Below, one piece after another: positions 18,201-26,504 of a stretch of 64,000 nt of DNA (position 1 is the stretch's first letter; each line of letters begins with the position of its first letter). A program made the translations under genes and the position numbers. This DNA comes from Photorhabdus caribbeanensis (lineage in GTDB: Bacteria; Pseudomonadota; Gammaproteobacteria; Enterobacterales; Enterobacteriaceae). The notes beneath the pieces are model-generated. The model was not told the DNA's origin and made no database searches. It saw nothing but the letters and a program-made list of their open reading frames with translations. Where the stretch lies: the NCBI RefSeq assembly GCF_018448885.1, contig NZ_RCWB01000025.1, forward strand, positions 1 through 64,000, written 5' to 3'.

Positions 18201-21200
18201 TGTAAAGCACAAATTGGTCATCTGGAAGCTGCCGCAGGCGTGGCCTCCGTGGTTCGCGCCGTGGCACAGATACATCAGCAACAACGGTTTGGTCATCCAA
18301 CTCTGGCTTCGTTCAGCACTAAATTGTCAGCGTTAATGCCACGTTATCGTTACAGTAAACAGACTGAATCTCACCGAATAGAACACGTTGCGGTTAGTTC
18401 ATTCAGTTTTACCGGCACAATGGCAGGCTTAGTGCTGAGTAAAGCAAACTTATCTGATCATCCGGTTCCTGCGCCATGTGTTGAAAATGGTTTATTACCG
18501 CTTTCAGCCTGTAGTGCATCCGCATTGCAACAAATGGCAAATCAATTAGCAGATTTGCTGGAAAATCACCAAGAGCAAGCCGGAGAATTGCTCAACGGTT
18601 GGTTGAAGAAACGCCATCATCATTTTGGTTGGCGGGTGTTAATTCCCTATCAGAATTTATCAGCTCTGATTGCGCATTTGCGCCATGTTGAACCAATTCA
18701 AATTGATCGCGTAAGAATGTTAGACAAGAGCGATGATCCTTACGATTGGTTACAAGGGCAATCCTATAACTGGGTTAAATATGCAGGGAGCATGCCTGTT
18801 AGCCGATTTGTACTAACCAAACTGCCTCTCTATCCATTCAATCGCGCGAGTTACTGGCCAGAAGAACTTCGTTTAACTGAACAGGGAACCCAAGATCGAT
18901 CCAAATCTTGCTCAGGTCATACCAGCTTTGATTTCGTTATCAATTGGGTAGCGGACATATTGGGAACTGAGCCTAATTTATTAGCAATGGATGATAATTT
19001 GCTCAATTTGGGCATTGATTCATTACAAATGTTGGATTTGGTGGATGAGTGTAAAAAACAGAATGTCATTCTGTCATTAGCTTCCTTATTCCAACAGCCA
19101 ACGTTAGCCGCATGGCAACAGTGTTGGTTTTCTGCCGTTCAATCTAAAGATGTCTCAACAGAATCAGAGCAGCCGGTTATAACATGGAATGGCGAGCCTT
19201 TCGAACTCACTTCGGTTCAGCAAGCCTACTGGACAGGGCGCCAAAAAGATCAAATTCTGGGGGGAATCGCTTGTCAGGTCTATCTGGAATTGGATTGCCC
19301 GCCACTGAAAGACAGTGATATTGAATGGGCAGTTAATCAATTACATCAGCGCCATGATATGTTGCGGATGCGTATTACCCATGATGGTAAAGGGGAAATT
19401 ACGACTTACCAGCCGGTATCCATTGAATCTTATGGCTGGCAGCAACTTTCACTGAATTTATTGGAAGAGGAGAGATTCGCTCTCAGGCAACGTCTGGAAA
19501 CCAAAGTTGCAGATCTGACAATTGAAAGCGGATTTGGCGTAGTGGTAAGCCATACCGTGAATAGCAGTCGCTTACATATTAATATCGATATGGTGATGGC
19601 GGATGCGATGAGCCTTCAGATTTTGTTGAAAGAACTCAGCCAGTTTATTTTGACGCCGGGTGTACTTCTTCCTCAATTAAATTACAGCTTCCCACAATAT
19701 CTGTGTGAGCAAGCCGTTGATAATCAGTTAATCGACAGTCGTCAATACTGGCAAAAAAGATTGGCTGAGCAATTCCCTTTTGCACCTCAGTTACCACTGG
19801 CAGTGAAACCAGAGCATATTGATAAACCTGATTTCTATCATCGCCAGTGGAGTCTGGAACAACCTCGTTGGTTATCATTGAAGGAAACCGCCCGCAGCAA
19901 CGGTATAACCCCATCAATGTTGCTGGCGAATTGCTTTGCCGAAACATTACGCGGCTGGGCTGAATCACCGAATTTCACTCTGAATCTGACGATTTTCAAC
20001 CGCCGTGGAAAACATCCTCACCTACCTGATTTAGTTGCTGATTTTACAACATTACTGTTACTGGCTTGCCATACGCAGGCGGGGAACAGCATTTTAGAAA
20101 ACTGCCGGGTTCTCAATCGCCAGTTTATGTCAGATCTGGATCATGTGGATTACAGCGCAATTCAGGTTATGCGGGACTGGTCGCAAATATGCGGGCATCA
20201 GGTTCTCATGCCGGTGGTATTCACCAGTAATCTTGGCCGTGATCTGCTTAGCGGTAATGAACTGGGCGATCTGAATTATTTGGTATCCCAGACGCCACAA
20301 GTCTGGATTGACTGCCAGGTGATGGAGCATCAAGGGGAATTATTAGTCAGTTGGGATTGTGTGGATGGATTATTTCCTCAAGGGATGATTGATCAAATGT
20401 TCAGCTTTATGACTCAGCTGATCAGCGCGATTACCGACAATCCTCAACTGCTCTTAAAACCGGTTTCGCGTTATGTCACGCCGGAAATTATTGAACAGCG
20501 TACAGAGCCTAAAGATCGTGATGGCATGCTTTTTACGCCTCGTTTACTGCATCGCCGTTTTTATGAGATAGCTGAATTGTGGCGAGATTCACCTGCGGTT
20601 ATCACGCCTCATCAACGATTAAGTTACGACGAACTTAAGCAGGATGTACTGGAACTGGCTTACAGACTGAAAGGAAAAAAAGTAAAGGCCGGAGATAATC
20701 TGGCATTACTGTTGCCAAAAGGTACAGAACAAGTTGTGGCGGTTTTGGCTTGCTTGAGTGTCGGGGCTGTATATGTTCCGCTGGATGTAGCGCAGCAAAC
20801 AGCCCGTTTACAGACCATTATCAGTCAGGCGGATATTTCGTTGATTATTACAAACAGTGAATATCAGGGGCTTGTTAGTCGCTGGTTTGATTCTGTTTTG
20901 GATATTCATCAGACAGGTCATTCGCAACTGCCGTTATCACAGGTGGTTTATGGGGAACCGGGACTTTCTGCTTATATCATTTTTACATCCGGCTCTACCG
21001 GCACGCCTAAAGGTGTTGTGGTGTCTCATCAGGCTGCCGCTAATACAATTGATGATATTAACCGCCGTTATGGTCGATGGGAAAAAACACGAGTATATGC
21101 ACTATCAGCACTGAATTTTGATTTGTCGGTGTATGACATCTTTGGCCCTCTTGCGTCAGGGGGTTCCCTAGTTATGCCTGGGGTGGGCCATGAGCGAGAA

Positions 21201-24200
21201 GCAAAACAGTGGTTAGAGCAGTTGCATAAGGAGCAGATAACCGTCTGGAATAGTGTTCCGGCACTGTTTGATATGTTGCTGGTGGCTGCTGAAAATGATC
21301 CTCGCGGTTTGCCTGATTCATTGCAACAGATATTGTTATCCGGTGATTGGGTTGGTCTGGATCTGCTGCCCCGTTTGCGTAAAGTCGGAAGTCAGGCGCA
21401 ATTAACGGCAATGGGTGGAGCAACGGAAGCAGCTATCTGGTCTAACGCGATTGATGTCGATGCTATCCCGTTAGAATGGCGTTCAATTCCTTACGGTTAT
21501 CCGCTCTCTAATCAGCATTACAGAGTCATGGATTCACAACAACGGGATTGTCCTGATTGGGTCGCTGGAGAGTTGTGGATCGGTGGAGAAGGCGTAGCAC
21601 TGGGCTATTACGGCGACCAAGAAAAAACAGATGCTCAGTTTGTTCTGCATCAGGGACAGCGTTATTACCGGACGGGAGATTATGGTCGCTTTTGGCTAGG
21701 AGGATGCCTTGAGTTTCTTGGCCGCAAAGATAGCCAGATTAAACTGAATGGTTACAGGATTGAACTGGGTGAAATTGAGACTGTGGCTTTACGTCACCCT
21801 GCAATCAGTAAAGCCGTCGCATTATGTTTATCTGAACCACAGAAACACCTGAGATTATTCGTTGAAGGTCAGGTTATCGCGGGTGATTCTTCAACATTAG
21901 CTGAGGATGTATTGCCTGAGATGCCAACATTGGTTCAGGTAGAAAGCAGTCAGGATGATGAACAGCATATTGCTTTATCACTGTTGCAAAAGATATTGAT
22001 TGATTCTTTGCAACTGACGCTAACTCAGCCACAGAGTGCAGAAATACTTTATCAACAAGCCGGGATAATACCCCGTTATCAGCCACTATTTATTCAGTGG
22101 TTGGAATGGCTGGCTCATCAGGGATGGTTATCTGAAAGTGAAAAAGGTTGGCAATTGAATCAAGATTGGCAATCAGATAACAAGCCGGTGCTGGTATCTC
22201 GAATGGATGAGATTTATCAAGCGCTTAATAGGTGTTGTGACTGGGTTGCGCAAGTTATCCAAGGGAAACAGAATCCATTGGTGCTGATTGATGATCCTGT
22301 ATTGTCACCGGAAGTTTTGGTTGCTGGTTCACCGGAAACTGGAGCGGCAATTACCCTTATTGCGGATCAAATCCATCAGTTATCCACGATATTGCAGCGG
22401 CCTGTCAGAGTAGCAGAGCTGAATGGCCGCAGTGGTCTGTTTGCAGTCAAGTTACTCGATCTATTGTCGGATTTGGATATTGAATACTGCTTAGTTGAAC
22501 AGGCTGGTTCACTGCGTGAATTGGCGAAATATCGTCTGTCGGGTTATCCGCATCAGAGCCAGGTTTGTACGGTGCAAGAAGCGGCGCATTATAGTGCTGA
22601 TCTGGTTATCAGTAATAATGCACTGCATCGCTATGCCGATATCCGTCAAGGAATCTCCGATCTGCAAGTCTTGGTGTCTTCTGGCAGTAGAGCGCTGGTG
22701 TTTGAAAGTCAATATCTCAGTCCGCTGGCACAATTAACGGTATTACTGTTGCAGGATGAAAATGGTTTTACTGATCTGAGACAAGGGCAGCGAGATCCAC
22801 TATTGGATAAGAAACGTTGGCAACAGCAGTTGTTGCAAGGTGATTTACCTGTGCAGTCTGTCACGGTAATTGGTGAGAACGCCATACTGTTGATGTGCAA
22901 AAACTGTAGTGGCAACGTTACGGTTAATCGCCATGAATTGACACAGCATCTGACAAATTATCTTCCAGCTTATATGTTGCCGCAGTATTTACATGTTTTA
23001 GATAAACTGCCATTGAATGCTAATGGAAAAATAGATCGCAAAGCACTTGAGCAATTAACGGTAGATGAGGCAGAACAGAAAATTCTGCAATCTGTACAGG
23101 GAGCCGAATTGTCGGGAAAAGCCGAATATCTGGTCGCTAAAATCTGGCAACAGGTATTGGGAACAGAACCAATGGCTGACAGCAATTTCTTCCTGCTCGG
23201 TGGTGATAGTTTACATGCGACTCGGATTGTTGTGGCGCTGGAATCAGAAGGAGCTGTAGATGTCTCACTGGCTCAAGTGTTTTCCTCCCCGGTATTGCGT
23301 GATTTCTCACGATTAATGACTTTTGCTGAACGGCCAAAAACCGAAGTGATGCAACTGCAACATCAGGAAAGTGAGCGTTATCATCCATTCCCCCCTACAG
23401 ATGTACAACGAGCCTATCTGATGGGACGTCAGGTCGGTTTCCGTCTCGGTGGTGTTGCAACTCATTATTATAATGAATATGAAGGTCAGCCTTTTGATGC
23501 AATACGGTTGGAACAAGCTTTATCTGTCTTGATTGCCCGTCATGATGCATTGAGAATTGTCTTTGATGAGCAAGGAATGCAACGAGTGCTGCCACAGCAG
23601 CCAAAACCTGCGCTGGAAGTGATCCACTGTTCTGAACAACAGTGGCCAGAAGAAACGAGTAAACTGCGAGAAATCTTATCTCATCGGGTACTTGATCCGA
23701 CACAATGGCCGTTGTTCCATGTGACGCTGATTCAATCAGATAATGGGCGTAATCGCCTGTACATCGGGTTGGATAATCTGATCTTAGATGGCTTGAGTAT
23801 GCGTATTTTCTTCGCTGAACTTGAGCAGCTTTATCAGCAACCGGAAGCGGTATTGCCGTCAGTCGGGATTGGTTTCCGTGATTATCTCACCACAGTGGTT
23901 TCTGATGAGGAAAAGAGCTACAAATCAGCAAATTACTGGCGGCAGCGGCTGGCAGAATTACCTGAAGCGCCAAAGCTGCCGCTGATTTGTGATCCACAGT
24001 CATTGGGGACTCCACGGTTTAAACGTTGGCAATCTGTTTTGCCTCAGCAACAGTGGCAAACTCTGACAGAAAAAGCACGGCATTATCAAGTGACGCCTTC
24101 TTGTTTATTGCTGACTTGTTATGCTCAGGTGCTGGCGAAATGGTCTGAATCGGCGTCATTGAGTATCAATGTGACGTTATTTGATCGTCAGCCATTACAT

Positions 24201-26504
24201 CCTGATATCAACCATATTCTGGGCGATTTCACTTCGCTTTTATTACTGGAATGTCACCATTTAGCCGATGAAAACTGGCTCAACAGGGCACAGCGGTTAC
24301 AGCAACAGCTTTGGCAAGATCTGGCTCATACCGATGTTTCGGCTGTATGGGTTATCCGTGAATTGAATAAACAACGGCAAGTTACCGATTTGGCTATGCC
24401 CGTCGTGTTTACCAGCGCATTAGGGGCAGAGGTCATGCCTTATCAAGAGAGTGCGCAACCTTTCCCACCGTCTATCTGGGGAATTTCCCAGACCCCTCAG
24501 GTTTGGATCGATCATCAGGTATATGAACAGGATGGAGAATTACGTTTCAACTGGGATGTGGTCGATGGTCTGTTCCCGCAAGGTATGATTGATACGATGT
24601 TCAGCGCATATTGTGATTTGCTGATGCAGTTAAGTGTGATTCCAGACTGGCATATTCAGGTGAATGTCCCCTTGCCGATACAGCAGCAACAGTGTCGTAA
24701 ACGGGTTAATGATACGTATCAGGAACTGAGTTTTGCACCAATGCACCAGCGTGTTGGACAAGCGATGAAACAGTTTGCAGATCGAACAGCGATTATTGAT
24801 GGGGAATTACACATCAGCTATCAGCAGTTAGAGCAACATGTGCAACGTTTGGCTCAGGTTTTGGTTGAACAAGGCGTTTGTTCGGGGGATTGTGTTGGTG
24901 TTGCGTTGCCGAGGGGGCATCGACAAATCGTCGCGGTACTGGCTATTCAGTGGTTGGGGGCTGCCTATGTTCCCATCTCTGTCGAGTGGCCTGTACTTCG
25001 CCGAGAACAGGTTGCTCAACAGGCGGGATTGATCTGCGTAGTAGCGGATAGCCACTTGCAATGGACGGGTTCTGTCGCTCTTGTTGATATTAACCAGTCA
25101 CCATTAACAACAACGGTGATTCAGCCCTGGAATTCACAAGCGCAAGATCTGGCTTACATTATTTTCACTTCTGGTAGCACTGGGGCGCCAAAAGGCGTAG
25201 CGATAAGTCATGAGGCGGCAGTCAATACTATTGAAGCGATCAATCGACAGCATTGTGTTGGTAAGCAGGACAAAATTCTGGCGCTGTCTGCACTGCATTT
25301 CGACCTTTCTGTGTGGGATATCTTTGGTGTGTTGTCAGCCGGAGGGGCTTTAGTCACGGTACCTGAATCCTATGCCAAGGACGCTGCATATTGGTTGACT
25401 CTGATAAAACAGCACCGGATAACGTTATGGAACAGCGTGCCAGCCCTACTGGAAATGGCCTTGTTACTGTGTGAAAACGATGAACAAACCGATGCGCTTA
25501 CCAGTTTGCGTCTGGTAATGCTCTCCGGTGACTGGATTAACCTTGCATTGCCTGAGCGTTTGAAACGCTGGATGCCACAGGTGCAACTCGTTTCTATGGG
25601 GGGCGCGACAGAAGCAGCTATTTGGTCGAATTACTGGTTAGTGGACGAGCTTGACCCTGAATGGAACTCCATTCCTTATGGATTACCGTTGCCGAATCAG
25701 CGTTTCCGGGTAGTAAACGAACTGAATGAGGATTGCCCTGATTGGGTTGCCGGTGAACTGTGGATTGGCGGTCATGGTGTGGCGCTGGGTTATTTCGGTG
25801 ATGATGAGCGTACTGATAATCAGTTTATTTTCTGGCAAGGCGAGCGTTGGTATCGTACTGGCGATATGGGGCGTTATCACTCAACAGGCGTACTGGAATT
25901 CCTGGGACGGCGTGATCAGCAAGTTAAAATTTCCGGCTACCGTATTGAGCTGGGTGAGATCGTACAGGCTTTGAAAGGTTGTGATGGTATTGAAGATGCG
26001 TTGGTATTTGTTAATCAACGTGGCGAACGTCCATCCCTCTCAGCTTGCGTCTTGGCATCGCAAGCGCCGGATTGGTCGCTATTGCAGCAACAACTGTTAG
26101 CACAATTACCAGAATATGCGGTCCCGGTCGAGTTTGGCTGGTTGTCTTGCTGGCCGTTGACAGACAATGGCAAGCTAGATCGCAAAATGATTGAGCAGCA
26201 GCTACGACATGTTGTCAATCAGGCTATGGATACATTGCCGGAAAGCCCATTAGAAAAACAACTGGCAGATGTGCTATTGCCATTACTCAATCTGACGCAA
26301 CTCAGCGTTCATGACAATTTCTTTGCCCTTGGCGGCGACTCCTTTATTGCAACTCGTTTCACTTCTGAACTGAGGCGTCGTCATAACATTGATTTACCAC
26401 TCTGGCAGGTTTTTAACCTGCAAACCATTGCACGTATGGCACAACAACTACAATCCACTCCCGCAGAGGAAGCGGAAATGATTTTTGAGGAAGGTTCTTT
26501 ATGA
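15216..26504 (+). CDS. Hybrid PKS-NRPS: FAAL-ACP-KS-ACP-Cy-A(MT-like)-PCP-Cy-A-PCP
   Basis: A 3762-residue megasynthase that starts metallophore assembly. In order: fatty acyl-AMP ligase (1-570, SSGSTGKPK near 175); ACP (Ser614); KS (670-1090) with intact Cys830, His965 and His1002; no AT, only its two linkers (near 1095 and 1203); ACP (Ser1269); Cy1 (1329-1715, DMVMAD at 1458-1463); A1 (1775-2610) carrying a methyltransferase-like insert with a degenerate SAM loop (AELNGRSGL near 2398); PCP (Ser2665); Cy2 (2725-3120, DNLILD at 2853-2858); A2 (3165-3660); PCP (Ser3709). Hand-extracted codes are DLYNLSMIWK for A1 and DLWNMSMIWK for A2, both Cys-type as in HMWP2. I infer acyl priming, one extension with a malonyl unit loaded in trans, then two cysteines cyclised to thiazolines. 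It overlaps the next gene by ATGA. It resembles photoxenobactin and micacocidin synthetases. Confidence 0.9.
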   Translation: MDDKNNLSGWVRDTLYSYANRQPDETVLRYCLKDNTQEFNYRDVICLSSYIARHINYRENAKAIILIPGNAQFILGFIACIIRGITAVPVNLPASHRLGRVADTIDHIFEDCQPEYIITLKSSVDEIEKRQWHIGRQVIVLDDILAENDILEIPSANEYKELMCPNDGPVFLQYSSGSTGKPKAVCNFDANMQAQHEILLELHRDCQPRIITANWIPFYHDMGIFCGLLAPLLSGGCCNFILPSHFAADPARWLKLITDYSANSTAAPDFAWQMCVDSITQKQAAEFDLSSLKMVLNAAEPIRAETMPRFARHFSVSGFNPLSFVPAYGMAEATLVISRKPAGMPFISQRFDADRLVAGYAVPDENGRELVSSGQVVSGWKLRIVDPETGEILPEGRIGEIWVDGDSKAFGYWQKPELSRQTFMACLNQSIDKSHYLRTGDLAFIWQGELYICGRHKDLIIIAGENYMPNDIEANIETGCEEVKIGGVCACQRVESGELFVFAEVYRHLEATELQAIARQIAARVASEFQLSLENVVLLPHGELKKTSSGKIRRKQMLADFDNNQLKVLFVLPCDTDKKISSSLSSWLYQLLCSLLHLDNPDPACGFAELGLTSLLAVRYCQQINKTWHCNLTPADLFAYPNITQLAKYIDKLSGEKITESVRKSESARNKQIAIIAISCRLPGQTSDRWQQYGQWLAKGELAVRDNNSELRQFTLPIGALEDIDQFDARFFNISAREAVLLDPQQRLLLELSWHLFEQAGWLPEQLKQSDIGFFIGQSGSEFGQQLLKLNNPEYAKSYLATGINTSASSGRLAKFYGTTGPALTIDTACSSSLVALDTAIRSLQQGQCHAAVAGGVNILLSPQIEQTLINAGMLSPEGRCATLSEDADGYVRGEGAALLLLKPYQQALDDGDPVLAVIEASCVAQDGESSSLTAPNPQAQSAMLMRLLEQADIAPDDIDLLEMHGTGTALGDPIELQAIDSVYGKRRQPLPLAACKAQIGHLEAAAGVASVVRAVAQIHQQQRFGHPTLASFSTKLSALMPRYRYSKQTESHRIEHVAVSSFSFTGTMAGLVLSKANLSDHPVPAPCVENGLLPLSACSASALQQMANQLADLLENHQEQAGELLNGWLKKRHHHFGWRVLIPYQNLSALIAHLRHVEPIQIDRVRMLDKSDDPYDWLQGQSYNWVKYAGSMPVSRFVLTKLPLYPFNRASYWPEELRLTEQGTQDRSKSCSGHTSFDFVINWVADILGTEPNLLAMDDNLLNLGIDSLQMLDLVDECKKQNVILSLASLFQQPTLAAWQQCWFSAVQSKDVSTESEQPVITWNGEPFELTSVQQAYWTGRQKDQILGGIACQVYLELDCPPLKDSDIEWAVNQLHQRHDMLRMRITHDGKGEITTYQPVSIESYGWQQLSLNLLEEERFALRQRLETKVADLTIESGFGVVVSHTVNSSRLHINIDMVMADAMSLQILLKELSQFILTPGVLLPQLNYSFPQYLCEQAVDNQLIDSRQYWQKRLAEQFPFAPQLPLAVKPEHIDKPDFYHRQWSLEQPRWLSLKETARSNGITPSMLLANCFAETLRGWAESPNFTLNLTIFNRRGKHPHLPDLVADFTTLLLLACHTQAGNSILENCRVLNRQFMSDLDHVDYSAIQVMRDWSQICGHQVLMPVVFTSNLGRDLLSGNELGDLNYLVSQTPQVWIDCQVMEHQGELLVSWDCVDGLFPQGMIDQMFSFMTQLISAITDNPQLLLKPVSRYVTPEIIEQRTEPKDRDGMLFTPRLLHRRFYEIAELWRDSPAVITPHQRLSYDELKQDVLELAYRLKGKKVKAGDNLALLLPKGTEQVVAVLACLSVGAVYVPLDVAQQTARLQTIISQADISLIITNSEYQGLVSRWFDSVLDIHQTGHSQLPLSQVVYGEPGLSAYIIFTSGSTGTPKGVVVSHQAAANTIDDINRRYGRWEKTRVYALSALNFDLSVYDIFGPLASGGSLVMPGVGHEREAKQWLEQLHKEQITVWNSVPALFDMLLVAAENDPRGLPDSLQQILLSGDWVGLDLLPRLRKVGSQAQLTAMGGATEAAIWSNAIDVDAIPLEWRSIPYGYPLSNQHYRVMDSQQRDCPDWVAGELWIGGEGVALGYYGDQEKTDAQFVLHQGQRYYRTGDYGRFWLGGCLEFLGRKDSQIKLNGYRIELGEIETVALRHPAISKAVALCLSEPQKHLRLFVEGQVIAGDSSTLAEDVLPEMPTLVQVESSQDDEQHIALSLLQKILIDSLQLTLTQPQSAEILYQQAGIIPRYQPLFIQWLEWLAHQGWLSESEKGWQLNQDWQSDNKPVLVSRMDEIYQALNRCCDWVAQVIQGKQNPLVLIDDPVLSPEVLVAGSPETGAAITLIADQIHQLSTILQRPVRVAELNGRSGLFAVKLLDLLSDLDIEYCLVEQAGSLRELAKYRLSGYPHQSQVCTVQEAAHYSADLVISNNALHRYADIRQGISDLQVLVSSGSRALVFESQYLSPLAQLTVLLLQDENGFTDLRQGQRDPLLDKKRWQQQLLQGDLPVQSVTVIGENAILLMCKNCSGNVTVNRHELTQHLTNYLPAYMLPQYLHVLDKLPLNANGKIDRKALEQLTVDEAEQKILQSVQGAELSGKAEYLVAKIWQQVLGTEPMADSNFFLLGGDSLHATRIVVALESEGAVDVSLAQVFSSPVLRDFSRLMTFAERPKTEVMQLQHQESERYHPFPPTDVQRAYLMGRQVGFRLGGVATHYYNEYEGQPFDAIRLEQALSVLIARHDALRIVFDEQGMQRVLPQQPKPALEVIHCSEQQWPEETSKLREILSHRVLDPTQWPLFHVTLIQSDNGRNRLYIGLDNLILDGLSMRIFFAELEQLYQQPEAVLPSVGIGFRDYLTTVVSDEEKSYKSANYWRQRLAELPEAPKLPLICDPQSLGTPRFKRWQSVLPQQQWQTLTEKARHYQVTPSCLLLTCYAQVLAKWSESASLSINVTLFDRQPLHPDINHILGDFTSLLLLECHHLADENWLNRAQRLQQQLWQDLAHTDVSAVWVIRELNKQRQVTDLAMPVVFTSALGAEVMPYQESAQPFPPSIWGISQTPQVWIDHQVYEQDGELRFNWDVVDGLFPQGMIDTMFSAYCDLLMQLSVIPDWHIQVNVPLPIQQQQCRKRVNDTYQELSFAPMHQRVGQAMKQFADRTAIIDGELHISYQQLEQHVQRLAQVLVEQGVCSGDCVGVALPRGHRQIVAVLAIQWLGAAYVPISVEWPVLRREQVAQQAGLICVVADSHLQWTGSVALVDINQSPLTTTVIQPWNSQAQDLAYIIFTSGSTGAPKGVAISHEAAVNTIEAINRQHCVGKQDKILALSALHFDLSVWDIFGVLSAGGALVTVPESYAKDAAYWLTLIKQHRITLWNSVPALLEMALLLCENDEQTDALTSLRLVMLSGDWINLALPERLKRWMPQVQLVSMGGATEAAIWSNYWLVDELDPEWNSIPYGLPLPNQRFRVVNELNEDCPDWVAGELWIGGHGVALGYFGDDERTDNQFIFWQGERWYRTGDMGRYHSTGVLEFLGRRDQQVKISGYRIELGEIVQALKGCDGIEDALVFVNQRGERPSLSACVLASQAPDWSLLQQQLLAQLPEYAVPVEFGWLSCWPLTDNGKLDRKMIEQQLRHVVNQAMDTLPESPLEKQLADVLLPLLNLTQLSVHDNFFALGGDSFIATRFTSELRRRHNIDLPLWQVFNLQTIARMAQQLQSTPAEEAEMIFEEGSL

